64,000 bases of DNA, from contig JAWKTN010000002.1 of NCBI GenBank assembly GCA_041399065.1, positions 1,178,001 through 1,242,000 on the forward strand, given 5' to 3'. Positions within the stretch are counted from its first letter, which is position 1. The number at the start of each line of letters is the position of its first letter. The notes under the pieces are model-generated. The model ran no database searches, was not told where the DNA came from, and worked only from the letters and a program-made list of their open reading frames with translations. Below are positions 56,062 through 64,000 of the stretch, one piece after another. The DNA is from JAGQPD01 sp020426865. GTDB taxonomy: Bacteria > Planctomycetota > Planctomycetia > Pirellulales > Pirellulaceae. The position numbers were made by a program, and so were the translations under genes.

Positions 56062-56110
56062 AATATCCCCGACAGGATTCGAACCTGTAACCTTCGGCGT
56101 TTGAGGCCAG
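56062..56110 (-). other. tRNA 3'-end fragment, probable attachment site
   Basis: The minus strand has a T-arm (ACAGGTTCGAATCCTGT, 56072-56088) preceded by GCCGAAGGTT and followed by an acceptor-like CGGGGATA. No D-arm or 5' acceptor strand complementary to it lies upstream, so it is not a whole tRNA and the isotype cannot be given. Its place beside an integrase points to attL/attR. The rest of 55882-56424 shows nothing coding. Confidence 0.65.
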
Positions 56111-56424
56111 TGGTTGTGGGAATATATGCTAGCCGCTCAGCGGAAATCAGACCAGCGTCAGCCATGGCTGGTCTGGATTGCCCGAATGAGCAAAGCCCTG
56201 ATGCATTCATGATTCCGTGAAATTCTATATGCATGCTTCTGAGGTACCACACTTGGGTGCGTGGAGTAAAGTTCTATCTAGCAAATAACTGAAATGCTTG
56301 CTGGAGGTCATCCGCCCATGACGGCGATTGTGGCAATGTCTTGCGATATTGCCCGAAAATGGCAGCCGGGAAAGTGGCGTAGAGCGTTCGGCCAAATCAA
56401 GGGCGGGAACAAGCGAAAGCCAAA

Positions 56425-57213
56425 TTAAAAAAGCGATTGCTGCTGCACCTTTGGTGGCCAGAAAACACCGAGGACTAGCCAGGTGTTGTACGGGAACTTG
56501 GTGCCCATGTAGAAACGCGTGTCGCGAGAGGGATGGCACAGCTCATCTAAGAACTTTGCCTTCACACTCTCGGCTGCTTTCTCGTCGGAACCAAGTCGAG
56601 CTGCTTCGTTAAGAAAGAGCACGCCCAGCTCCCAATCCTCGCACATCGCCGTATGTGGTTTGTCGCTATTTTCGCATTCAAAGACGTAGTGAAACGAATA
56701 GGGCAATTTGCGAAGCGGCTTTTGCGGTGGGCCAAACAACGTGAGCTGCTGAAACAAAGCCTGCCATTCTGGCTTCCAGTCGGGGCTTTTGGCTTCACGA
56801 ATTTCCAGATCAATGACACGACGTGGGCGAACGATTCCCAGAGATTCTTTTTCTGAGTCAAAGCGTTCCTTGAGTTGGTTGACTGTGAAGTGCGGCAGCT
56901 TGTCGATAATGGCTCGCCGTGCGGCCCAATCGTTTTTTGTCGATAGCCGCTCACCGAGAATCGTTATCGAATCGAGTTTTGGCCGACGGCTTTCTTTTCG
57001 ATTGTCGTTCCCATGGCCATGGGGTTCCAAGTCGACTTCGATCCACTGATACTTGCGAAACTGTTGCTCAGGCGGGCGGTAGCGGTGATCGACTGGATAG
57101 AGACGTACCCACTCGCCAGCCTCGGTCACCCCAGCCGTGCAGACCAACTCCTGGTATCCCTTCGAGGGATGCGGATAAGTCATGACCGTGATCAGAATCT
57201 TCGTGCGTTGCAT
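56425..57213 (-). CDS. Uncharacterised partner of the DUF488 protein
   Basis: 262 residues from the ATG at 57213 (MQRTKILITVMTYPHPSKGY); the frame is open further upstream but that would overlap the DUF488 gene. Key stretches are LVCTAGVTEAGEWVRLYPVD, FRKYQWIEVDLEPHG and PYSFHYVFECENSDKPHTAM, ending FYMGTKFPYNTWLVLGVFWP. The beta-rich pattern would fit an OB-like or ASCH/PUA-like nucleic acid-binding fold, but I cannot name the family with confidence. Its start is 2 bp after the stop of the DUF488 gene, so the two are translated together. Confidence 0.75.
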   Translation of the reverse strand: MQRTKILITVMTYPHPSKGYQELVCTAGVTEAGEWVRLYPVDHRYRPPEQQFRKYQWIEVDLEPHGHGNDNRKESRRPKLDSITILGERLSTKNDWAARRAIIDKLPHFTVNQLKERFDSEKESLGIVRPRRVIDLEIREAKSPDWKPEWQALFQQLTLFGPPQKPLRKLPYSFHYVFECENSDKPHTAMCEDWELGVLFLNEAARLGSDEKAAESVKAKFLDELCHPSRDTRFYMGTKFPYNTWLVLGVFWPPKVQQQSLF

Positions 57214-57215
57214 TC

Positions 57216-58085
57216 CTAGTTCGGTCGAAGGTGGACAACCGGAAGGTTTGTCGCTGCTGCGACCTTCTTGGCCAGATGACTGCGATGGCAACAACACGGT
57301 TCAGCTTCCATGCAAACGAGAACGCTCGGCTTTTCCATTGCTAATTGAGCAACGGCTGCGACGGCATCCTTCTGCTCGGTGAGAGTCCGTCGCTCGTATT
57401 CCTGAAAGAGTTCCTGGCGAGTTTCTGGACCACCCAAGTCCTGCCGCTTTTCCGACACGATGCCCAATTCAGGGAAGTGGATGTGTTCAATATCGAGGTT
57501 TCCCGTCAGCCGGGCCAGAGTGCTCTTGTGGAATCCATATCGCCTGGCGATCGGATTATTGCGTACATCCACGAGACGCTGGATTCCATTTTGGACGAGC
57601 ATGTCGAGGAAGGCATCAGCAGAGAGTCCCTCGTAGCCGGCAGTGTAGACAGCCGGATCAGCGGTGGGCTGTTTGGCGAGCTTCTTAATCTCGCTGTTGT
57701 AAGTGTACTTGGGATAGCGATCGTAAACATAGTCAATCAGACTACTAAGTCGTTGCTTTCCAAACTTCTGTACGATCGCTTGTGCGTCTCCGGCGGTTGT
57801 GCGGTCGGGTGCTTTGAAATCAGCATGATCGGTTAGCTGCCATGCCTGCGACTTCCCAGTTCCCACGGTGGCGATGAAGCCTTGGTTCTCGAGTTTGCCA
57901 GCTTCTTGGTAGAGACAGAATGAGAAGGGGCCAAACCGATAGGGAACAAAGTCATAGAATGCTGACCCTCCCTGAGACGCGAAATCGTGGCGGAGGAGAA
58001 AACTCCATTTCGTCAGTTCGGTCTTTAGCACTGGTCGGTCAGCGATCCGAAGCAGATAGAGCAGTGTTTTTTGGCGGTTAAGCAT
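57216..58085 (-). CDS. DUF488 protein with an extra N-terminal domain
   Basis: 289 residues; ATG at 58085 with AGGAGG 4 bases before it. Residues about 145-289 are DUF488: VYTAGYEGLSADAFLDMLVQ, RLVDVRNNPIARRYGFHKST, HFPELGI, and the Cys motif VCMEAEPCCCHRSHLAKKVA. Residues 1-90 (LNRQKTLLYLLRIADRPVLK, SAFYDFVPYRFGPFSFCLYQ) look like a winged-helix or Panacea-like domain, which in other proteins is found in antitoxins. DUF488 has no settled activity. The operon with the gene at 56425 sits inside the putative island. Confidence 0.8.
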   Translation of the reverse strand: MLNRQKTLLYLLRIADRPVLKTELTKWSFLLRHDFASQGGSAFYDFVPYRFGPFSFCLYQEAGKLENQGFIATVGTGKSQAWQLTDHADFKAPDRTTAGDAQAIVQKFGKQRLSSLIDYVYDRYPKYTYNSEIKKLAKQPTADPAVYTAGYEGLSADAFLDMLVQNGIQRLVDVRNNPIARRYGFHKSTLARLTGNLDIEHIHFPELGIVSEKRQDLGGPETRQELFQEYERRTLTEQKDAVAAVAQLAMEKPSVLVCMEAEPCCCHRSHLAKKVAAATNLPVVHLRPN

Positions 58086-58309
58086 ATGTCCTCCTGATTG
58101 CATTGTATCGGCACTTGGCCAGGCTGGACAACAGATATCGACAGTCGGCATCGATCCGCGTGACCTTGTGGAAGAGGTTATTGCAGATCCAAATGTGCAG
58201 CGAAGCACGCTACCTGTCGGGCAAGAATCCCCAAGAATAAGGGGATAAATGTGATTCGACGAACTTCAGGGCGAATGCACTGGCCATCAACCTAGATGTA
58301 CGTTGTTTT

Positions 58310-58720
58310 GGATTCGCAGCCGCACTTGTTTCTGGACCTTGGCCACCGAGACTTGTCCGTGTGGATCTTGGCCACTTGCTAGAGCGGCACGCAGCTGTTC
58401 TTCGCTGCCTAGTTTGGATAGCTCGGTCTTGCCAGAAAGCTGGGCCTCGAAGTCGTTCCCTACGTTTCCCTGGGAGTCGACGAAGCCGCTGCGATCGTAC
58501 GCTTGATGCAAGGCAGTCAGGAAAAAACGCTCCATGTCCTCGAACAGGCGTGCTTCGTCACGGAACTGATCGACGTGCAAGGCATGACCGTGGCCGAAGT
58601 CGCTCACACACTGGCGCGGAGCAAGGCCTGGGTGTCGATGCGTCGCAGCCTGTGGTCCGAGATGACCGAATCGCTGCGGAAGCAGTTGTTTGCCGGCAAG
58701 TTTCCCACCGTTCGGCGAAC
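58310..58720 (+). pseudogene. Remnant of a ParB-like protein
   Basis: The clearest part is KTLHVLEQACFVTELIDVQG, MTVAEVAHTLARSKAWVSMR and SEMTESLRKQLFAGKFP, the helix-turn-helix region of ParB/RepB-like proteins that accompany planctomycete transposition modules. The N-terminal part is scattered over frames with stops, and after 58720 the frame is unrelated. Dead fragment. Confidence 0.65.
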
Positions 58721-58872
58721 ACGATCAAACTGCAGCGTTTGCTTCTCTGCCACCGTCGCGCCTCACCCGGAAGCGGGCGTGTCGAAGACACACGCATCTG
58801 CGGGAGCGTTCTCAAGGCTGGGAAGCCTGCGAAGCGGGGTCCCCAGCTGACCGCCTGTGGGCATGGCGAATA

Positions 58873-58901
58873 TTGACATCAAACGGGCCATCTGCTATCC
58901 T
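58873..58901 (+). promoter_or_regulatory. Promoter of the parDE-type pair
   Basis: TTGACA (58873-58878) and TATCCT (58896-58901) are 17 bp apart and lie 20 bp before the antitoxin ATG. This is the best sigma-70-like promoter in the window. Confidence 0.6.
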
Positions 58902-58920
58902 TCCGGTAAAGGAATACAGT

Positions 58921-59163
58921 ATGGCCAATTCACTCAATCTTTCTTTGACCGACGAACTCCGGGCGTTTATCGACCAGAATTCTGGCGACGGAACTCTCTA
59001 CGCAACACCTAGCGAATTCGTTCGGGACATCATCCGGCGTCATAAGCTCCACCAGGAAGCAGCCAACGTTCGTGACGCCATCATTGAAGGCTACCAAGAC
59101 GCTATTGCAGGCCGAATGGTCGCATTTGACGGCGACCTGAAAGGACTGCTGAAGAAGAAGTGA
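58921..59163 (+). CDS. ParD-like ribbon-helix-helix antitoxin
   Basis: 80 residues; AAAGGA before the ATG. NSLNLSLTDELRAFIDQNSG and PSEFVRDIIRRHKLHQEAAN are the ribbon-helix-helix and dimer helix of ParD/CopG-type antitoxins; the C-terminal part (AIAGRMVAFDGDLKGLLKK) is the toxin-binding segment. Its stop overlaps the toxin start (GTGA), so the two are coupled. Confidence 0.87.
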   Translation: MANSLNLSLTDELRAFIDQNSGDGTLYATPSEFVRDIIRRHKLHQEAANVRDAIIEGYQDAIAGRMVAFDGDLKGLLKKK

Positions 59164-59531
59164 GCGCTCGCAAGTCCAAGCTATTCATTACCCAGAAAGC
59201 ACTCCGAGACATCGCTGAGGTCGAGCAGTATTCGGCAAAAGAGTGGGGCAGGAAGGTCGCGAACAATTACCTGAGCGACATCGAATCCGCCTTGATACGA
59301 ATCCAAGAGGACAGCGAACTTCTTCGGGCCGAAAGCGACCTACACCCAGACTTGCGGTTTTATCGGGTAAACAAGCACCTGCTCGTCTGTGACGTTCAGC
59401 CGAAAGCGATTTTCTTGCTCACGGTGATTCACGCAAGCCGCGACATTCCAAGCCGTCTGGCTGAAATGCAGCCCGCCCTGGCAGCGGAAGTTGAGCTGCT
59501 GCGAACGCAGATTGGCAAGAAGAAGCGATAA
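59160..59531 (+). CDS. RelE/ParE-family toxin
   Basis: 123 residues from a GTG at 59160 that overlaps the antitoxin stop. FITQKALRDIAEVEQYSAKE, WGRKVANNYLSDIESALIRI and RFYRVNKHLLVCDVQPKAIF match the ParE/RelE fold, where the usual C-terminal strand IFLLTVIHASRD follows. The about 25 extra residues at the end (RLAEMQPALAAEVELLRTQI) are also seen in some family members. ParE relatives inhibit gyrase, RelE relatives cut mRNA; which applies here is not decided. Confidence 0.87.
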   Translation: MSARKSKLFITQKALRDIAEVEQYSAKEWGRKVANNYLSDIESALIRIQEDSELLRAESDLHPDLRFYRVNKHLLVCDVQPKAIFLLTVIHASRDIPSRLAEMQPALAAEVELLRTQIGKKKR

Positions 59532-59538
59532 ATGGGCC

Positions 59539-59580
59539 CGCATATTCCCGTATTCGTGGTACCGCATATTCCCGTATTCG
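59539..59580. repeat. Two 18-bp direct repeats
   Basis: CGCATATTCCCGTATTCG occurs at 59539-59556 and 59563-59580, with GGTACC-like spacer sequence between and after. It directly follows the toxin stop and might mark the end of the island. The rest of 59581-60090 holds no convincing gene; GATTCTCC and GGAGAATG form a loose inverted repeat near 59675-59740. Confidence 0.7.
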
Positions 59581-60090
59581 CTCCGCCGGTACCACCACTT
59601 TCCTTTTCCAAGTAGTGGGTCAGGTTATCTGAGCAAACCTGGGTCCATTTAGCTGAGCGGTATAGTCATCATCGCTGATTCTCCTTACATCCACGAAAAC
59701 GGTCACACGACGAACGCGTTCTCGTGCGCAGGGGAGAATGATAAATGAATGAATCCCATGGCAATTTGCCGACTTCGCACGCGACCCGCAATGTAGGAGA
59801 ACCGCCTGGGCGTGTCAAAAAAAACGGCGTTCTACCCCACAGTACGTCGGCTGCCCCTATCTGCGCGTCGTGGGCGCAGCCTGCAACGCGATGATCTACG
59901 CAATTGAGTGATGTTGCTGTGGCTTCTCGACGGATTCTGCGATGTTCGGTCGCGCTCGATTGCCGCCTCATTTGCAAACTCGAGTTGGGATGGCGCGGAG
60001 GGCCACTGCATAAAGCCTTTCCTGACAATTGCGAGGAAAGAAAACGTACCAGAACGAAACATGGCTATGAAGTCCGTCAAGTCTGGCGGG

Positions 60091-62229
60091 TCAAATCCAG
60101 TTTGCGGACCGCCGCCTCATTGCTGATGCGGCCTGTCCGAATAAGTCCCTCCAAATCGTGTAGTCAGCAGCGTCGACAACGCCGTTGTCATTCGCGTCCG
60201 CAGCCAGTTGGGTGGTCGATCCAAACGCGTCTTTCCAGATGGTGTAGTCGGCGGCGTCAACAAATCCATTCCCATTGTGATCACCCGGAAGACCCCACGT
60301 CTGCACGGCTCCGTCAATTGCCTTATAGCTCAATCGTGCGTGGATCGAACCTGCCACGGATACGGAATCTTGACTGCTTCCCGCACAAACAATCACGGGT
60401 GTCAAACTAGACGTGCTGATGACGTCAAAAACTGTGTCGCTGGCGCCGGCAATGACCTTGATGCTCCCCAATCCAGAGTAGTGTATGTGAGTGTATGCAT
60501 CGTGTGATTCGACGAGATCATTCGTATATGGATTTCGCCAAGCATTCTCACTGACATACTCCACGGAACTGGCGCTGACCGTGAACTTCGGCTTAGAGAA
60601 GAAATTGTCGTCAACTCCTCCCCATAGCTCCGGATCCTTGGGAAGATTCTCAATGATGATATCCCTATTGTCCGAATCGTCGAGAATCAAAGCTGTCTTG
60701 CCGGTACCATCAAGCGTGAGGTCTCCGACGCTTGAGTCTCGGAAATGGACGTGCACGACATCGATCTTGTCACTTGTTACCGTGAGCGCGTGCCCCGGGT
60801 TTCCCGTGATCGAGGAGGTGATACCCGACGTCACTGCGTGATCGTTGTATCTGTAATGCAATGTCGCGACGCCACCATTTCCGTTTGCTGGTTCCACCGA
60901 AGCCGTTGTAATGTTGGACAATTCGACGAATGTCGACGGCGTTTGAATTCGTTGCGAAGCAAGTGTCACCGGCGCAAAGCCAGTTGGGATCTTCACAACG
61001 ACCTGGTCCGCCGCCAACTTCCGGGTCGTGTCACCGATAGGATCGTCGCAACTGAACTGATCGTTCGGGCTACAGACTCCTTGTCCGGCAGGAGGAACTT
61101 CGACAGCGGGTCCGCCGTTGATGAAAACGGGTACGGTTACGGACTCGTTGAGAATAACGGAATCCCGATCGGAGCTTCCAATAATTCTGACTCGGGAAAT
61201 GTGGTTGATCCTGTCCGAAAATACCGGCATTCCGTTAACTGCGATGTTCAACGTTCCATCCACCTGTTCCACATCAATGCGATCGTCCATTCCATCCTGC
61301 CCCATCGGCTGCAGCCCCATGTTTAAAGTGACATCATGTAGTGTTGCACCAACACCGTCGACGAAACCTGTGAATCGTGCGACGCGAGTGGCAATGCCAA
61401 TTGCGCCAAACTTCGCGAAACGGTCCGGCCGTAGATACGAATTGATTCCGGCAATTTTCCCATCGATAAAGTCAGGCCCTCCCGAATCGCCTTGCGCTAC
61501 CATACTTTCAAAACCTGGCAGGCCTAGGTCTTCCGGCCGGTATCCTAAGGGCGTTACGTCATCAAAATCAAAACCGAGCCGATCAGTGGCCGTGTTGACA
61601 TCGAAAATATTTTGGCCAAATCGGCGTTGTCCCCCGCTGTCTTCCCGAACGCCGTCGGTGCCGTTTCCCGTTAGTCCAAACCCTACCAGATCGAAGATCC
61701 TCCCGTGCTCGCCGTCGCCACGATATATGTCGTAGCGTTCTGCCGTCGCGGGAGCGACGGCCGGTAATCGGAACACCGCGATGTCGCTTCCGTGCTCATG
61801 ATTCCCGTCCCACGATGATGGCAAGAAGATATTGTCGGAACTGATTTGTTGAACGATCGTTCTGACGGAACCATCGGCAGTTAGGAAATCAGTTTTGATT
61901 TGGAACACACCATGGTCGACGTGGCCATCTCCGATGTCGCCATTGTCGTGGTCGACGACGTGCGCCGCTGTGAGAACGTGCAAGCCATCCGATAGCAGAA
62001 CTCCGGACGCCGTTCCACTGAAAAGGTTACTTGCGATTTGGACAACTCCATCAAATCCACTTCCTGTGGCCATGATAGGAGCGTCTCCGAACGGCCCAAC
62101 CACGAACATCCGACGATCTTCAAGTTCTTGAATGCCCAGATACGGCGATCGATGCGTCTGACAGCGATGTCTTGACTTCCGCACTCCGGAAATGCGCTGC
62201 AGCAATCTTAACCCAATGTGATTTTTCAC
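60091..62229 (-). CDS. Trypsin-like serine protease with dockerin
   Basis: 712 residues. The N-terminus has a basic stretch and an LEPR-XLL-like signal (IQELEDRRMFVVG, residues 34-46). The S1 protease domain spans about 60-290 with the full triad: H90 (LTAAHVVDH), D149 (GSDIAVFRLP) and S249 (AQGDSGGPDFI). The middle part (about 310-640) is beta-rich and repeats short strands (INHISRVRIIGSSDRDSVIL). Two dockerin motifs close the protein (FVDAADYTIWKDAFG, VVDAADYTIWRDLFG). There is no PEP-CTERM tail. Should be exported, surface-held, and proteolytically active. Confidence 0.9.
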   Translation of the reverse strand: MKNHIGLRLLQRISGVRKSRHRCQTHRSPYLGIQELEDRRMFVVGPFGDAPIMATGSGFDGVVQIASNLFSGTASGVLLSDGLHVLTAAHVVDHDNGDIGDGHVDHGVFQIKTDFLTADGSVRTIVQQISSDNIFLPSSWDGNHEHGSDIAVFRLPAVAPATAERYDIYRGDGEHGRIFDLVGFGLTGNGTDGVREDSGGQRRFGQNIFDVNTATDRLGFDFDDVTPLGYRPEDLGLPGFESMVAQGDSGGPDFIDGKIAGINSYLRPDRFAKFGAIGIATRVARFTGFVDGVGATLHDVTLNMGLQPMGQDGMDDRIDVEQVDGTLNIAVNGMPVFSDRINHISRVRIIGSSDRDSVILNESVTVPVFINGGPAVEVPPAGQGVCSPNDQFSCDDPIGDTTRKLAADQVVVKIPTGFAPVTLASQRIQTPSTFVELSNITTASVEPANGNGGVATLHYRYNDHAVTSGITSSITGNPGHALTVTSDKIDVVHVHFRDSSVGDLTLDGTGKTALILDDSDNRDIIIENLPKDPELWGGVDDNFFSKPKFTVSASSVEYVSENAWRNPYTNDLVESHDAYTHIHYSGLGSIKVIAGASDTVFDVISTSSLTPVIVCAGSSQDSVSVAGSIHARLSYKAIDGAVQTWGLPGDHNGNGFVDAADYTIWKDAFGSTTQLAADANDNGVVDAADYTIWRDLFGQAASAMRRRSANWI

Positions 62230-62404
62230 AATCCGTTCTCCTGCAGTCCCTGTACCAACGGCAACGCCAAGGCAGCCTCCACACTTGAAAGGCGGAACGG
62301 GAGGCCGCCTCGGAAGTTCCCGGTGAATGTTATGAAATAACGATCTAAAGCCTGTTGAGAAAAACTCGCAATTGCCCCCAGCGGAAGGGTGCGGTACGGC
62401 TTTT

Positions 62405-63364
62405 TTAGGGTTTCTTCGTCACGCCCCGGCGATTTCGTCGATACCAGAAGAACCCTGTTAGCCCGAGCATGACAGTGCCGATACCCGGTTCGGGAACGGG
62501 CGTCGCGACAAATCCGTGTCCTTGTCCATTCGCATCTTCATAGTATCCAGCCAACCGTCCCGCGGCGTCGATGTCGTAGACCTCCGTCCAGGTCGAGCCG
62601 AGAACGTCGATGACGGTGTAACTGCCATTGTAGACGAAACCATGGGAAGTGCCGTTGGCGTCGAAAAATAGACCGGCGACGTCGCCCGCCTCGTTGATCC
62701 CCTGGGCTACGGTGATCCCATCGGCTCCGGGCGCATCCAGTTGCGTGTAGCTTCCCTGCGACCGAATGAATCCGTGCCGCACCCCATCGCTGGTGACGTA
62801 ATTACCGACGACATCGTCGACATCGTTAATCCCCATGGCGACTGTAGCGGTTGAACCGGGAACGGAAATGGTTTCGTACTGGCTACCGTCATAGTGGAAT
62901 CCGAATCGCGTACCACTCCCGTCGCGATAGGACCCAACGACATGGCCCGCTTCGTTGATCGACAACGCTTGCGCGAACGCCGAACCGGCGAAGGGGACCA
63001 ATTCCGTGAAAGTATTTCCGCTGCGCAGATAGGCGTTTCCCACTGGTGGCGGACCGGCTGGATTGTAGTACAGCCCGACAACTTGTCCCGCACTGTTACC
63101 GCCGTTGGCCGAGGTGTAACCTTGCGCGCTGGGATGATCGAACACCGTGTAGTTGCCACCATCCAAGATGAACGCGTGGGTCACTCCTCCGGCATCTGTG
63201 TAGTCTCCCACCAGTTTGCCGTCGGGCACAAACCCGTTAATGTCCGTGGAAGTACTTGCCGGATAGTCAATCGTTTGAAACGTATAGTTAGCGTTGGCGA
63301 ACCTGAAGCCGATGGTGAAATAGGCACTGAAGAACGCGACGACCACACACATTGAGGTTTTCAT
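62405..63364 (-). CDS. HAF-repeat PEP-CTERM protein
   Basis: 319 residues from the ATG at 63364 (MKTSMCVVVAFFSAYFTIGF, signal peptide); a start at 63391 adds nine. The body is a series of about 40-residue repeats of the HAF type: THAFILDGGNYTVFDHPSAQ, RFGFHYDGSQYETISVPGST, RHGFIRSQGSYTQLDAPGAD and SHGFVYNGSYTVIDVLGS, alternating with INEAGHVVGSYRD-like segments. It ends in VPEPGIGTVMLGLTGFFWYR and a basic tail, a complete PEP-CTERM signal. Predicted surface beta-propeller; function unknown. Confidence 0.88.
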   Translation of the reverse strand: MKTSMCVVVAFFSAYFTIGFRFANANYTFQTIDYPASTSTDINGFVPDGKLVGDYTDAGGVTHAFILDGGNYTVFDHPSAQGYTSANGGNSAGQVVGLYYNPAGPPPVGNAYLRSGNTFTELVPFAGSAFAQALSINEAGHVVGSYRDGSGTRFGFHYDGSQYETISVPGSTATVAMGINDVDDVVGNYVTSDGVRHGFIRSQGSYTQLDAPGADGITVAQGINEAGDVAGLFFDANGTSHGFVYNGSYTVIDVLGSTWTEVYDIDAAGRLAGYYEDANGQGHGFVATPVPEPGIGTVMLGLTGFFWYRRNRRGVTKKP

Positions 63365-63429
63365 GAAGACACTCCCAAGAGAAATAGACACATTCGAAGA
63401 TCACTCGTTGACACCGAGATGACACGTCC

Positions 63430-63513
63430 TAGTGCATTGTCAAACCTAAACTGGGGGAACCGTGGGCTAACGCCCTGCGGTTGATCCAAGAACCAGGGTT
63501 TGACAATGCACTA
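63430..63513. mobile_element. 84-bp MITE-like inverted-repeat element
   Basis: TAGTGCATTGTCAAACC (63430-63446) and its exact complement (63497-63513) bound an 84-bp segment. Inside is a second hairpin, AACCGTGGGC-TAAC-GCCC..CGGTT. The GTGGGCTAACGCCC core recurs between genes in many planctomycete genomes. It carries no gene and ends 4 bp before the stop codon of the next gene. Confidence 0.75.
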
Positions 63514-63516
63514 CCG

Positions 63517-64000
63517 CTATGATGCAGCGATCGACCGGCTTCGTCCGAGTCGCACAACGCGTACGATCAGAAACAATAGGCAACCACCGGCGGCTGGTTC
63601 CGGCACGCTTTGAAAACGCGACGTGGCACTGGCGACGGCTCCAAAATTGTCTTTCCAGACCGTATAGTCCGCGGCGTCGATCACACCGTTGCCACTGCCG
63701 TCGGCGTCCAGGTCGCTGGTCGAGCCAAAGTGGTCTTTCCACACGGTGTAATCGGCGGCATCGACGACACCGTTGTGGTTGTAATCACCGGCCAAGACGC
63801 TGTGGGCCAACAGGTCGACCAGCGTCGGTGCGAAGCCCTGCTGCTGATACATTAGCCATAAAGTCTGATCGCCGGTAAGCTGGCTTACGTCGAAATTGAC
63901 ATGCGTATCGAAATCCTGCGCGTTCATGCGATTGTCGTAGAACGTGAGTTCTCCGAACTGGCGAGGTTGATCATGGTAGAAGCCGTCCAACGCGTACTGC
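63517..64000 (-). CDS. Dockerin/PEP-CTERM protein (5' end beyond window)
   Basis: The frame is open from the window edge; the visible 160 residues begin QYALDGFYHDQPRQFGELTF and FDVSQLTGDQTLWLMYQQQG, a C-terminal piece of a larger exported protein. Two dockerin motifs follow (VVDAADYTVWKDHFG, VIDAADYTVWKDNFG), then SVPEPAAGGCLLFLIVRVVR as a PEP-CTERM signal. A TTG at 63990 is not a likely start because similarity goes past it. Confidence 0.85.
   Translation of the reverse strand, partial: QYALDGFYHDQPRQFGELTFYDNRMNAQDFDTHVNFDVSQLTGDQTLWLMYQQQGFAPTLVDLLAHSVLAGDYNHNGVVDAADYTVWKDHFGSTSDLDADGSGNGVIDAADYTVWKDNFGAVASATSRFQSVPEPAAGGCLLFLIVRVVRLGRSRSIAAS

Noticed and set aside
56062..56150. Complete tRNA gene
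   Set aside because: The T-arm and 3' acceptor strand are present, but no D-arm or complementary 5' acceptor lies within 90 bases upstream.
55495..56220. Plus-strand open frame of 241 codons
   Set aside because: Antisense to the integrase and the tRNA fragment; no recognisable domain.
59669..60028. Minus-strand open frame between the TA pair and the protease
   Set aside because: Low-complexity Arg/Ser-rich translation, no start signal, and no family similarity.

Overview
The window reads as chromosomal DNA from a planctomycete, most likely of the Pirellulales. The reasons are: at least six exported proteins that end in or contain the paired planctomycete dockerin motif (VVDAADYTVWKDNFG and variants), several with a following PEP-CTERM tail; N-terminal LEPR-XLL-type signals (LEPLEGKLLLT, IELLEDRRLLT, IQELEDRRMFV); DUF1080, DUF1593 and GH43 secreted proteins; a XylR-type regulator; and two pairs of an ECF sigma factor with a Ser/Thr kinase. 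No rRNA, intact tRNA or CRISPR array was found.

Layout. 1-8.4 kb: a XylR-like regulator cut by the window edge, two dockerin/PEP-CTERM surface proteins (one with four 146-residue repeats of exactly 438 bp period), a DUF1080 protein, a collapsed pseudogene and a DUF1593 protein. 8.4-24.8 kb: a gene graveyard with remnants of NADAR, two redoxins, a TPR-CHAT protein, RraA and a Gfo/Idh-like protein, mixed with intact genes (FG-GAP surface protein, flavodoxin, GH43, Uma2, nucleotidyltransferase), an intact ISNCY-like element, a mazEF pair whose toxin is frameshifted, and an intact vapBC pair. 25-30 kb: a TPR protein, a frameshifted IS4-type element with long inverted repeats, and a beta-helix dockerin protein. 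30-40.3 kb: one 3423-residue protein combining a metzincin zinc-protease motif, four copies of an unrecognised repeat, about 2.2 kb of RTX calcium-binding repeats, four dockerin motifs and a long VCBS/FG-GAP region.

40.7-52.7 kb is a signalling region. An ECF sigma factor lies divergent from a Ser/Thr kinase-WD40 gene that is split inside its kinase domain by a decayed IS1634-like element (6-bp target duplication CTTTAG). An XRE-SnoaL regulator, a small secreted repeat peptide, and a second sigma/kinase operon whose kinase has a Cache-like sensor follow. 53-54.8 kb holds a VKOR-DsbA thiol oxidoreductase fusion. 54.9-59.6 kb looks like an integrated island: tyrosine recombinase, a tRNA 3'-end fragment, a tightly coupled DUF488/unknown two-gene module, a ParB-like remnant and an intact parDE-type toxin-antitoxin pair. 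60-64 kb returns to exported proteins: a trypsin-like protease with dockerin, a HAF-repeat PEP-CTERM protein, and another dockerin/PEP-CTERM protein cut by the edge, next to an 84-bp MITE-like inverted-repeat element.

Taken together the region supplies cell-surface proteins that share one sorting/anchoring signal set, with sigma/kinase signalling nearby, in a genome section repeatedly hit by transposons and gene decay. All single-base frameshifts could in principle be sequencing errors and should be read with that in mind.
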